Part shown: in pieces, positions 48,464 to 56,223 of the stretch | Layout of the letters: each line of letters starts with the position of its first letter | Numbering within the stretch: the first letter of the stretch is position 1 | Source: Pollutimonas bauzanensis | GTDB taxonomy: Bacteria; Pseudomonadota; Gammaproteobacteria; Burkholderiales; Burkholderiaceae_B | DNA: 64,000 nt | Direction: 5' to 3' | Assembly: GCF_900129885.1 (NCBI RefSeq) | Contig: NZ_FQXE01000009.1 | Coordinates: forward strand, 62,001 to 126,000 | Made by a program: the position numbers and the translations under genes | The notes under the pieces: model-generated | The model's input: only the letters and a program-made list of their open reading frames with translations | Databases searched by the model: none | What the model was told of the DNA's origin: nothing

Positions 48464-50146
48464 ATGAGCGCAGTCCTTGAGCAAGAGCAGCTATTTGGTC
48501 ACGTGGAGCAGGATAAGCAGCTCCCGGCGTTGCCGGAACTGCCTGAATTACCGCCAATCACACCGGTCTCGCCGCAGGAGTTGACCGACCCCGCTCAAAG
48601 TCCAGCGCCGCAGGTTATCTTGTCCGCAATCGACGGCCATGACTATCATGCGTCTCCAGCGGTGCGCGCCAAAGCGGCCCTGGCCGATAATGGCATCCTG
48701 TATCTGGCCGAAGGCGCGCGCAGCGACGTGCTGGTAATAAGCTATATCGCTGCCCTGGATCGTCGCAAAGCGCTTTCGGACGGGGAAATCGTCCCCTACT
48801 CCGAGGTACGGGTTGTGCCCTACACGGAGATTCAACGCTTGTATGCCGAATCTACGCAAGACGCAGCCGGCGCGGAAACTGCCACTCGGCGCACGGCCGA
48901 AGAGAGTCAGGCCGCCTCCATCATCGCCGAAGCCGCGCAGGGCGTCGCTAGCGACGTGTTCGTGGAAAACTACGAAGCGCACGCGGAGATTCATTACCGA
49001 ATCGCCGGCGACATCGAGCGTCGCTTCGCGATGCAGCCAGACCGCGCCAAACAGCTCATCCGCACGATTTATGACTCGATGTGCGAAGCGACCGACCCAT
49101 TCTACGATCCCAGTCGAGATCAGGGCGGCCGTATTGCCCGACGTCATACCGAAGGGCTAGGCCTGCACCAGGTTCGGGTCTCGACCGGGCCTACCGACGA
49201 AGATCGCCCGTTCATGGCGCTGCGACTGCACTACGACCTGGGCGAGCCCAGATCGCTGGTCGAATTGGGATTTACACCTGAACAAGAGGCGATGGTCATA
49301 GGCGTGACCAATTATTCGTCCGGCATTGTGCTGTTCAGTGGTCCGACCGGTTCCGGAAAATCGACGTCCCTGGCCAATCTGATCGGCTATTGTCAAAAGC
49401 GGGACAACTGCCGCAGGAAGGTCATTTCGCTGGAAGATCCGCCCGAAATCCCCATCTTTGGCGCGGTGCAAAAAGCCGTCCTACGCAAAGGCTTGGATCG
49501 CGAGGCCGAGGGCCAAGCCTGGATCGCGGGGTTTGAGACGCTGATGCGCTGGAACCCCGACTGGATCATCGCCGGCGAGCTACGCTTGCGCGAAACCATG
49601 GATGCCGCGCTCAAAGCCGCGCTGACGAACCATTTGACCTGGGGCATGCTGCATGCAAGCTCCGCGACCTTGGTCCCGACACGCTTGCAGGAAGCGGGGA
49701 TCGAGATGGGTTATCTGAGCGATCCGGAAATCTTCCGTCTCTTTGCCAACCAGAGCCTGGTGGCGAAATTGTGTCCGCACTGCTCCATCACCTATGCGCG
49801 AGGTCGCACTACCCTATCCCCTGGCCTGGTCTCACGCATCGAAAAGCATTGCACACCGGATACGGTGCGCTTGCGGGGCCGGGGCTGCGAGCACTGCTAC
49901 CGGGGCGTTTTGCGGGTCCGCACCATTTGCGCGGAAGTGCTCAACACCGATCATTCGCAGCTGTCGGTGTATCGCAGGCAAGGCGCGATGGCCTTACGGC
50001 GCTATTGGGTGCGTGAACGTGGTGGGAAGACGAAAGCCGCACACATGATCGACAAGATCAATGCAGGTGAGATCGACCCGGTCGATGCCGAGCGCATTGT
50101 CTTGCCGTTGGACGCCGATGACCCGCTCTGGGAGGACGAAGAGTGA
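48464..50146 (+). CDS. pilQ: Type IVb pilus extension ATPase PilQ (GspE/PilB family)
   Basis: A 560-residue secretion ATPase that powers pilus polymerisation. Walker A is FSGPTGSGKSTSLANL near residue 291 and Walker B-like DWIIAGELRLRETMDAA follows, with HLTWGMLHASSA. A zinc-binding motif of four cysteines, CPHC and CEHC, lies near residues 436 and 475, as in GspE/PilB. The first about 80 residues are a proline/glutamate-rich tail. Its stop overlaps the pilR start (GTGA). Confidence 0.92.
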   Translation: MSAVLEQEQLFGHVEQDKQLPALPELPELPPITPVSPQELTDPAQSPAPQVILSAIDGHDYHASPAVRAKAALADNGILYLAEGARSDVLVISYIAALDRRKALSDGEIVPYSEVRVVPYTEIQRLYAESTQDAAGAETATRRTAEESQAASIIAEAAQGVASDVFVENYEAHAEIHYRIAGDIERRFAMQPDRAKQLIRTIYDSMCEATDPFYDPSRDQGGRIARRHTEGLGLHQVRVSTGPTDEDRPFMALRLHYDLGEPRSLVELGFTPEQEAMVIGVTNYSSGIVLFSGPTGSGKSTSLANLIGYCQKRDNCRRKVISLEDPPEIPIFGAVQKAVLRKGLDREAEGQAWIAGFETLMRWNPDWIIAGELRLRETMDAALKAALTNHLTWGMLHASSATLVPTRLQEAGIEMGYLSDPEIFRLFANQSLVAKLCPHCSITYARGRTTLSPGLVSRIEKHCTPDTVRLRGRGCEHCYRGVLRVRTICAEVLNTDHSQLSVYRRQGAMALRRYWVRERGGKTKAAHMIDKINAGEIDPVDAERIVLPLDADDPLWEDEE

Positions 50147-51300
50147 ATTCAATCGTGCGCGTCTTGAGCGCCCAGACACGGCAGATCATTACCTCATTCC
50201 TGCGTGTCGCAACTGGCCGCTCGCGGGAGAACGCATTCAAGCGCAAACAGCGCATCGACTTTTACCGCGCCATGTACTTGTACCAGCGTGCCGGCGCCCG
50301 CAAGCTCGAAGCGTTGCGCAAACTGAGTGAGACCTATGGCACGCATCTTTCGCCGCCCCAGCGCCTGGGCAACAAGCTTTATAGCTTGATGGGGGGGAAA
50401 CGCATCATCTTCCGGCCTGTCATAGCCGCCGTGGCCGAGGCGGCCCTGTCGCGCAGCAACCTACCGCTGGCTGAAGCGCTCAAGGATTGGATACCGCCTG
50501 CGGAGCGGGCCATTCTGGCGGCAGGCGAGGATTCCGGCAACTTGGCCGGAGCCTTTAATATGGTCGGACGGTTCGCACGTCAGCAAGGCGGTATGTGGGC
50601 CGCAGTGGTGGGCGGCTTCGCCTATCCGATCGTGCTGACCGGCGCGGTGATGGCCATTTTGTATCTGATTGCCGGCGTCATGATCCCGTCTATGGATGTC
50701 AGCCGCAAAGCGGTGTTCTCGCCATCTACCCAGCTCGTCTTATGGATCGCCAAGCTGGTTTACGACTATTGGTACTTGGCCATAGCCTTACCCATCGTCG
50801 CCGTCATTGCCGTGTTGGGTTCATTAAGCCGCTGGCGAGGGGCTTGGCGAGCCAAGGCGGATCGCTTGGCTCCATGGTCCTTTTACCGCCGCATCCATGG
50901 CGCGCTGTTCCTCTATTCGTTCGCGGTTCTGCAGAAAAGCGGTGTGCCTATTCAGGCAGCGCTCGCCAATCTCGCCGCGTCGGCCAATCCATGGTTAAAG
51001 AGCCGGATTACCGCCGCCATGTATGGCGTGCGCCAAGGCTACAACCTTGGGAAATCGTTTCGCCACGCGGGTCACGACTTTCCTGATTGGGAGGCGTTGC
51101 CGGTACTGGAGAGCATCAGTTCCTTGTCCGGCTCGTCCGATAGCTTGATCGAATATGCCGAGAACTGGCTGGAAGACACCGCCAAATATATTGAAAAATT
51201 TTCCCGCCGCGCCAATGCGGCGGGGCGTACATGGGTACTGGGCTGGGTAGGATTATTGGCCATGACCGTGCTCGAAATCATCTCCACCTCATTTAGATAA
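50143..51300 (+). CDS. pilR: Type IVb pilus inner-membrane protein PilR (GspF/PilC family)
   Basis: A 385-residue polytopic platform protein of the GspF/PilC family, with two repeats of a cytoplasmic domain and three strong membrane spans (VVGGFAYPIVLTGAVMAILYLIAGV near 150, a second near 205 and a third at the C-terminus). The GTG start at 50143 overlaps the pilQ stop by four bases. It anchors the PilQ ATPase and handles pilin subunits. Confidence 0.88.
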   Translation: MNSIVRVLSAQTRQIITSFLRVATGRSRENAFKRKQRIDFYRAMYLYQRAGARKLEALRKLSETYGTHLSPPQRLGNKLYSLMGGKRIIFRPVIAAVAEAALSRSNLPLAEALKDWIPPAERAILAAGEDSGNLAGAFNMVGRFARQQGGMWAAVVGGFAYPIVLTGAVMAILYLIAGVMIPSMDVSRKAVFSPSTQLVLWIAKLVYDYWYLAIALPIVAVIAVLGSLSRWRGAWRAKADRLAPWSFYRRIHGALFLYSFAVLQKSGVPIQAALANLAASANPWLKSRITAAMYGVRQGYNLGKSFRHAGHDFPDWEALPVLESISSLSGSSDSLIEYAENWLEDTAKYIEKFSRRANAAGRTWVLGWVGLLAMTVLEIISTSFR

Positions 51301-51309
51301 GGGTTAATC

Positions 51310-51804
51310 ATGCGAATTTCCCACTACCTCATGCAACAACAGGCGCGCCGAAAGTTTCAGCGGGGCTTCTACATTGGTCCAGCCCTGGGCACGATAGCGA
51401 TCGTCGTCCTCGTTTCATTGTTTGTTTACGGCGTCTTCCAATACATCAGCGCAAGCTTGCGCGGCACTATAGAGAGCAACAACCTCATGGCCATCGTGAG
51501 CGGGGCTAAGTCACTTAAATCGGGTGGATCATATGCGAACGTGGATAATGCGGTGCTCCAACGCATCAAGGCCTTTGGCAACATGACGGGCTCGACACCG
51601 GGGGGAACAGTGCGCAACGGCTGGGGCGGCACCGTCGTGGTCACGGGATCGGCCAGTCAGCTGGAGATTCGGTACAGTGGCGTCCCGACATCGGCCTGCG
51701 AGCGTTTTCTGGCCAGCGCAAAGGATAGCGGCGAGTTCGCTGCCGACTCGTTACCGACGTGCAGCGAATCCGACGCGTCGGATCTGACCTTCATCGCGTA
51801 CTGA
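51310..51804 (+). CDS. pilS: Major prepilin PilS
   Basis: A 164-residue prepilin, probably the main thin-pilus subunit. A basic leader MRISHYLMQQQARRKFQRG is followed by a hydrophobic helix (FYIGPALGTIAIVVLVSLFV); cleavage is expected after the glycine at residue 19. The body contains two cysteines near the C-terminus (ACERF, PTCSES) that could form the usual disulfide loop. The canonical glutamate at mature position 5 is missing. No prepilin peptidase (PilU) gene is in the operon, so the host or another part of the element must supply it. Its stop overlaps the next ATG. Confidence 0.82.
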   Translation: MRISHYLMQQQARRKFQRGFYIGPALGTIAIVVLVSLFVYGVFQYISASLRGTIESNNLMAIVSGAKSLKSGGSYANVDNAVLQRIKAFGNMTGSTPGGTVRNGWGGTVVVTGSASQLEIRYSGVPTSACERFLASAKDSGEFAADSLPTCSESDASDLTFIAY

Positions 51805-52772
51805 TGGAAACCGCTCATTTGGCCGGGATGCAATTCGTCGATATCGTCCTGGGGCAGGATTTCTGCGATGTCAAAGTCGAAGAACCCGACGTAACTCGCT
51901 TGGTCGACGTCGAGCGCGACTACCCGCACGACGTTGCCGCGCTGCGCGAGCAATGCCGGCACAGAAAGGATGAAGGTTCGGAATTCACGCTCAATCATGG
52001 CACGCTACGGTTTCGAGTGACCGCCATGAACGAAGAGCGTGGCCCGATCTGGTTTTTGTCGCGCATTGATGCGCACATGCGACCGATTTATCAATTGCCC
52101 CTACCCCGGGACTTCGTCGCGTATACCCTACGCCCCCGGCTGCAAGGCCTACTGCTCATCACGGGCGGCTTCGGCGCGGGCAAGACCACGGCGGCATCGA
52201 GCCTCTTTTGCCATCGCATTGCGACGTTGGGCGGCACAGGCGTCGCGCTGGAAGATCCCACCGGCGAAGTATGCATGGCTGGCCGCCATGGGCAAGGCCG
52301 CATTATCCAAATCCCCATCTCGAGAGATCGCGGCGGTTATCACGTGGCGCTGCAGCTCGTCCGGCGCTCGCGAGCTGACTTCATCCTGATCGGGGAGATC
52401 CGGGATGCAACCACAGCCATCGAAGCCCAGGACATCGCCAACACGGATATGCCGGTGATCGCGACGATGCATGCTTCCTCGATCGAGGAGACCTTTGACA
52501 AGTACCAAGCCTATTTGCGCGGTGGGCATGCCAGTAGCGCGGAGGCCAATGCCAGGCTGGCCGCGTCGGTGGCCGGTATTGTGCATTTGACTAAGGAATA
52601 CGTGCGTGCGCCGGGCGGCCAGGCCGTGGCGCGCTATGTGCCGCGATGCCTGGTGCTGGATCGCACCGATGCGACCTGCCTGGGTGCGATCGGCAAGATC
52701 CGGGACGGAAATTTTGTTGGCCTCAATGACGACATTGACTTGCAGGCCGCTCGCCGCGCTCGCGGCACCTAG
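51804..52772 (+). CDS. PilT-like ATPase of the thin pilus
   Basis: A 322-residue ATPase of the PilT/VirB11-like secretion superfamily. The start is set at the ATG overlapping the pilS stop by one base (TGATG); a longer frame re-reads pilS. Walker A is ITGGFGAGKTTAASSL near residue 120, Walker B lies in DFILIGEIRDATTAIEA, and a histidine motif in VIATMHASSIEETF. In the PAPI-1 pilus a similar gene, named pilT2, sits between pilS2 and pilV2, while in R64 the name PilT belongs to a transglycosylase. A retraction or accessory role is likely. Confidence 0.85.
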   Translation: METAHLAGMQFVDIVLGQDFCDVKVEEPDVTRLVDVERDYPHDVAALREQCRHRKDEGSEFTLNHGTLRFRVTAMNEERGPIWFLSRIDAHMRPIYQLPLPRDFVAYTLRPRLQGLLLITGGFGAGKTTAASSLFCHRIATLGGTGVALEDPTGEVCMAGRHGQGRIIQIPISRDRGGYHVALQLVRRSRADFILIGEIRDATTAIEAQDIANTDMPVIATMHASSIEETFDKYQAYLRGGHASSAEANARLAASVAGIVHLTKEYVRAPGGQAVARYVPRCLVLDRTDATCLGAIGKIRDGNFVGLNDDIDLQAARRARGT

Positions 52773-52804
52773 CAGTTTGGAGACCCATTCTTGGTGCACC
52801 GACC

Positions 52805-54265
52805 ATGACTACACTCAGCAACCTTTTCTCCGTTGCCCGACTCACCGTAGGCGACACCCGCAAGCAGGCTGGCTTTGGCTTGGGTTCGATGCTCGCGGCC
52901 GTAGCGATCGTGCTCCTCATATATCAGGGCTTTGCCTCCACCCTGGCCTACTTTAGGGCTACGCCCGTTGTCAACGAGGCGGCAGCGCATATGGAGAAGG
53001 TCAGCTTGGCCGCTGCGCAGTATGTCCAGGATCGCTATGCGAACTTGGCCTCATCCCTTCCCCTGAACGGGGCAGCAACCACGATTACGCTGGCGACGAT
53101 CAAGGACTCGGGGTACTTAAGCCCTAGCCTGGCCGACCGCAATCCCTACGGACAGAGCTACTCGCTGCGGGTACGCTATGCGACCCAAGGCTCGGGCGCC
53201 AACATGCGCAATGTTCTTGAACCGCTTCTCGTGACCGAGGGGGGACGTCCGATCGCGGACAATGTACTTCTGCGCATCGCCGGCAAACTGAGCGCCGGCG
53301 GCAGTATCCGCTCGAACACTCCGGCAGTGGCCATCGGCAACAGCGGCGGCTGGGAAGCGCAGTTGGCAAATTTCGGAGGTTCACCAGGCGCGGGCCATCT
53401 AGCGGTTGGAATGTTCTTCAGCGACGCCGGCATGATCGCCGACTACCTCTATCGGAATTCCGTGCCTGGGCGCCCCGAAGTCAACCAGATGCGCACAGAT
53501 ATTGATATGGCGGCCAACGCCATCAACAACGCATCGCGAATTCAGACAGGCGAAGCGCATCTGACCCGAATCGTCGCGGAAGCAACGGCCTGCGCTCCCG
53601 CCGGGGCTTTGGCTCGCGACAGCGCGGGCAATCCGTTGTCCTGCCAGGACGGTGTCTGGACCCAGACCGCCAGCCTTAACTGGATACCTGCTGAAGGCCA
53701 GCGCATGCGTATGACGGCGGCCAATGGTCAGTCAATATGGGTTCAAAACGCGAACGGCAGGTTTCGCTGGGTCAATAGCAGTTGGACTGCCGAACTGGCT
53801 AGTGTCGATCAAGCGGGCAATATGGCGGCGGCTCGGCGCTTGACTGCCGGTGAGTATTTACAAATTGGAGGCATCGCAACCGAAGGGACGGCGTGCTCAC
53901 CCAACGGGCTGATAGGCAGTACCTGGGACGGTCTCATCCTTTCTTGCCAATCCGGAGTGTGGCGACCGTCTTCTGGGACCACTAACCATTGGTATAACGT
54001 CACCGGATCAAGAGCGTTAAATGCCGCCCCTTACTTAAACACGACCGGTCACGCTATTTTCGTCACTGCATCGGCCTTCAATCCAGCGCCATATAGCAAT
54101 CTCACTCTGGTCGTTGATGGCGTACCACTTGCCCGTAACGCAATAACAAATGCAATGGGCGCAGGTATAACCGGTTCAGTAGGCGGAATGGTTTCCGCCG
54201 GGTCTGAATATGGGTTTAGCGCCCCAAGTGGAAGCACTTTGGAGATATGGGCAGAATATAGGTAG
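52805..54265 (+). CDS. pilV: Minor pilin/adhesin PilV, current shufflon form (C-terminus A)
   Basis: A 486-residue tip adhesin-type prepilin. The leader ends in RKQAG before the hydrophobic helix FGLGSMLAAVAIVLLIYQG. A long constant region follows, with two copies of a motif CQxGVW (PLSCQDGVWTQ near residue 280; ILSCQSGVWRP near 380). The second copy is encoded by sfx site 1 (53944-53962). Everything after it, about 100 residues ending LEIWAEYR, is an exchangeable C-terminus. In IncI plasmids the PilV C-terminus recognises lipopolysaccharide of recipient cells during liquid mating. DNA inversion by the downstream rci product can replace this end by C-terminus B or C. Confidence 0.9.
   Translation: MTTLSNLFSVARLTVGDTRKQAGFGLGSMLAAVAIVLLIYQGFASTLAYFRATPVVNEAAAHMEKVSLAAAQYVQDRYANLASSLPLNGAATTITLATIKDSGYLSPSLADRNPYGQSYSLRVRYATQGSGANMRNVLEPLLVTEGGRPIADNVLLRIAGKLSAGGSIRSNTPAVAIGNSGGWEAQLANFGGSPGAGHLAVGMFFSDAGMIADYLYRNSVPGRPEVNQMRTDIDMAANAINNASRIQTGEAHLTRIVAEATACAPAGALARDSAGNPLSCQDGVWTQTASLNWIPAEGQRMRMTAANGQSIWVQNANGRFRWVNSSWTAELASVDQAGNMAAARRLTAGEYLQIGGIATEGTACSPNGLIGSTWDGLILSCQSGVWRPSSGTTNHWYNVTGSRALNAAPYLNTTGHAIFVTASAFNPAPYSNLTLVVDGVPLARNAITNAMGAGITGSVGGMVSAGSEYGFSAPSGSTLEIWAEYR
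53944..53962 (+). repeat. sfx-like recombination site 1 (forward, within pilV)
   Basis: TTGCCAATCCGGAGTGTGG shares TGCCAATCCGG and the final TGG with the R64 sfx consensus GTGCCAATCCGGTNCNTGG. It encodes CQSGVW in PilV and marks the end of the constant region. Confidence 0.88.
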
Positions 54266-54267
54266 GC

Positions 54268-54286
54268 TTGCCAATCCGTTCTTCAA
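54268..54286 (+). repeat. sfx-like site 2 (forward, degenerate right half)
   Basis: It begins TTGCCAATCCG like the others, but the right half (TTCTTCAA) does not match the consensus. It begins three bases after the pilV stop. If joined to pilV it would encode CQSVLQKQHGGLYPGKE and a stop. It may be a decayed or left-arm-only site. Confidence 0.65.
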
Positions 54287-54336
54287 AAGCAACATGGTGG
54301 CCTTTACCCAGGAAAAGAGTAGTGGTAATCTGCATG

Positions 54337-54465
54337 AAAGCCCATATCTACGGCTAGGGACTATTCGCAGTAATAGTTGCGAGAGGGAACAGGCGGGAAG
54401 AAGTTGCTGGCCTTAGCCAGCAGACCGGCGATGCCGAAACTCCCCTAGGCGTAGATATGGGCTTT
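54337..54465. repeat. 23-base inverted repeat inside shufflon segment 2
   Basis: The arm at 54337-54359 starts AAAGCCCATATCTACG, and its complement lies at 54443-54465 with one mismatch. The 83-base spacer contains a further hairpin (GCTGGC/GCCAGC, 54406-54421). Both arms read outward encode KAHIY plus one residue and a stop. The whole may fold as a cruciform, or be a remnant of duplicated C-terminus ends. Confidence 0.7.
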
Positions 54466-54483
54466 TTGTTTGCCGCCATCACC

Positions 54484-54502
54484 TTGCCAATCCGGGATAT
54501 GG
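54484..54502 (+). repeat. sfx-like recombination site 3 (forward)
   Basis: TTGCCAATCCGGGATATGG matches the R64 consensus at the same core and at the terminal TGG. It opens alternative C-terminus B (CQSGIW). Confidence 0.85.
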
Positions 54503-54688
54503 AATGGTGGACAGAAAAAACAAGGTGAAATATGTGGCTTTTCATCGGATGACCACTTGGTGGGCCACACGAATATCTATTTATGCAAGGGGAACGATCC
54601 GCGCTATTCCTGCCCATCAGGATTTAATCGGGTATTGGTTTTTCAAGCAGATAGCAATTATTTGTACTCGTGTATATCGCCAATGTAG
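54485..54688 (+). CDS. Silent alternative PilV C-terminus B
   Basis: A promoterless reading frame that starts inside sfx site 3 at the TGC of CQSGIWNGGQKKQGEICGF and runs 67 codons to TAG, ending YLYSCISPM. It is in the frame that pilV would use if inversions placed it after the constant region. It contains several further cysteines (EICGF, YLCKG, YSCPSG, YSCIS), unlike C-terminus A, and so would fold differently. It has no start of its own. Confidence 0.82.
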   Translation, partial: CQSGIWNGGQKKQGEICGFSSDDHLVGHTNIYLCKGNDPRYSCPSGFNRVLVFQADSNYLYSCISPM

Positions 54689-54713
54689 CGGTATTGGCCA
54701 GTAGGCAGGCGAG

Positions 54714-54974
54714 CTATCCGTTGATCTTGGCGCACAGCCCTACTAAGCCTGCGCCAAGTGCAGATATGCCGCTTAATGGAACTAGCGAAGTGCGTCCATA
54801 GCCGCCCCAATTCTCGACGTCACCAGCAAAAAGGAATCGCCAAACCCCCGGCGCTGACCCACCGCAAGCGGCCTGGCAGTAGGCGTCCCCGCCGTAGGTA
54901 TCATATGGGCCGATTGCACACATGTCGGTGATGACGCTGGTTCCGCCCTGCTTTTTCCACATCCCGGATTGGCA
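54714..54974 (-). CDS. Silent alternative PilV C-terminus C
   Basis: A promoterless frame on the minus strand that starts in sfx site 4 at the TGC of CQSGMWKKQGGTSVITDMC and runs 86 codons, ending GLVGLCAKING. Inversion between sites 1 and 4 would join it in frame to the pilV constant region in place of C-terminus A. It is glycine rich with cysteines in DAYCQAACGG and faces C-terminus B tail to tail, with 25 bases between the stops. Confidence 0.82.
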   Translation of the reverse strand, partial: CQSGMWKKQGGTSVITDMCAIGPYDTYGGDAYCQAACGGSAPGVWRFLFAGDVENWGGYGRTSLVPLSGISALGAGLVGLCAKING

Positions 54975-54975
54975 A
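54957..54975 (-). repeat. sfx-like recombination site 4 (reverse)
   Basis: Read on the minus strand it is TTGCCAATCCGGGATGTGG, differing from site 3 by one base. Its flank CTTTC before the core equals that of site 1. It opens alternative C-terminus C and is the only reverse site, so it is the partner for all inversions in the present arrangement. Confidence 0.87.
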
Positions 54976-55079
54976 GAAAGGCGGTGGCGGTGGGTATCAT
55001 CATCCTGTCCAATTGGACGATGACAACCGGGAAGTGGACTTCCCGGCCGAATATTGCGTATCAACGAGGGGTATGCCGC

Positions 55080-56198
55080 CTAAGTAGTAGCGAATTCGAT
55101 CGTGATGATTTGTTCATTCTCGGAGATATTCAGCGACTCCCCTGTGGTCGGTGAGCGCAGTCCCGACATCATCCGTTTAATAATAGCCATCGCCAGCGCG
55201 CTTTGCGCCCTGGTATGCAATTCCTCCTGGGTTTCAGCGCTGACCACCAGCGCGGGCTCGTAATCGGGGAAATATGCCTGCCAAAGTCCGCCCTCATGGG
55301 TGAGCAACCCGAATTGAGGCGAGAAATATTCGCTAGCCAGTCTCTGGGCTCGTTTTCGACCCAAATCGAGCTTGGCGACGAGCTTCTGAGCCCTCAAGTG
55401 CGTATAGCGTTTCAACATGGAAAGGCTGCGGTGCCCCGTAATGGCGGCCACTTCCATGATGTCCAAGGTGCCTAACTCGAAGAGTCTGGATACCGCCTCG
55501 TGCCGAAGGTCATGAAAATGCAGATCTTCGATCCGCACCCGCGCAAGCATAGTCCGCCATGCAGATTTCAGCCCCGCCTGCGTATAGGTGAACACCCGGC
55601 CAACCGGTTTGGAGCCAATGCGTCGCAGAACGCTGATAGCCTTTTCAGAAAGCGGCACATCTCGCTTATTCCCGTTCTTGGTTTCTGGCAAGTGCGCGAT
55701 ACGGGTGCGAAAAGAGATATTTTCCCAGCGCAGTGACAACAGCTCTCCCTGACGCATGGCAGTCTCCAGCGCCAGCTGAACGATGCTCATCAGTTCCAGT
55801 TTCTGCAGACCCGTGCAGTAACGCCCCATCAAACGTTCCTCGCCACGGCGCAATCTGCGGTCCCGACCTGGCGCGGGCTTCGGCTTTCGAACCGCCAGGC
55901 AAGGATTCGGAATCGAGCAAATGCCAAATTCCACGCGTGCGATATCGAAGAAATGGGATAGCAAAACGAGCTCATGTCGTACCGTCGCGGGCGCCAACAT
56001 TCTGCCGGTAGCGGAATTGACGCAGGCCAATCTCGCGTCACGATAACTGGCGATATCGACCGACGTAATCTCATCAATTTCCCGGTGTGCCAACACACTG
56101 CGGCTGAGTTGCTGGATGCGATATCGCTCTTGTTCATATCCCTGTTTGTGTATGGAAACGCGCTCTTCGTATAGGGCCAATCCTTGATGCAAAAACAT
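55080..56198 (-). CDS. rci: Shufflon-specific DNA recombinase Rci
   Basis: A 372-residue tyrosine recombinase with the catalytic set Arg149 (AMRQGELL), Lys174 (PETKNGNKRDVPL), His229 and Arg232 (HFHDLRHEAVSRL), His256 (TGHRSLSM) and Tyr265 (LKRYTHL). About 90 extra residues follow the catalytic domain; in R64 Rci the C-terminal extension is needed to limit recombination to inversions at asymmetric sfx sites. It lies directly downstream of the shufflon and points towards pilV, the standard arrangement. It is clearly different from the element integrase at 39638-40807, which lacks the canonical HxxR and GH residues. Confidence 0.9.
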   Translation of the reverse strand: MFLHQGLALYEERVSIHKQGYEQERYRIQQLSRSVLAHREIDEITSVDIASYRDARLACVNSATGRMLAPATVRHELVLLSHFFDIARVEFGICSIPNPCLAVRKPKPAPGRDRRLRRGEERLMGRYCTGLQKLELMSIVQLALETAMRQGELLSLRWENISFRTRIAHLPETKNGNKRDVPLSEKAISVLRRIGSKPVGRVFTYTQAGLKSAWRTMLARVRIEDLHFHDLRHEAVSRLFELGTLDIMEVAAITGHRSLSMLKRYTHLRAQKLVAKLDLGRKRAQRLASEYFSPQFGLLTHEGGLWQAYFPDYEPALVVSAETQEELHTRAQSALAMAIIKRMMSGLRSPTTGESLNISENEQIITIEFATT

Positions 56199-56223
56199 GT
56201 CGTTTTCTTCCTAGGAGTGAATT

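Larger units (their letters stand above)
53944..54975. mobile_element. Shufflon (multiple DNA inversion region for pilV)
   Basis: About 1.03 kb bounded by sfx-like site 1 inside pilV and site 4 in reverse orientation, with forward sites 2 and 3 between. The three segments are about 324, 216 and 473 bases. Open C-termini start at sites 1, 3 and 4 in the pilV frame; site 2 leads only to 16 further codons. Segment 3 has the classical layout of two convergent C-termini (B forward, C reverse). An rci gene follows, convergent with pilV. Only sites in opposite orientation should recombine, so site 4 against 1, 2 or 3 in the present arrangement. Confidence 0.88.

Noticed and set aside
54337-54465. 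The KAHIY-ending frames as extra PilV C-termini
   Set aside because: They are not in the pilV frame from site 2, and the minus-strand one starts from the wrong side of site 3, so inversion alone cannot join them to pilV.
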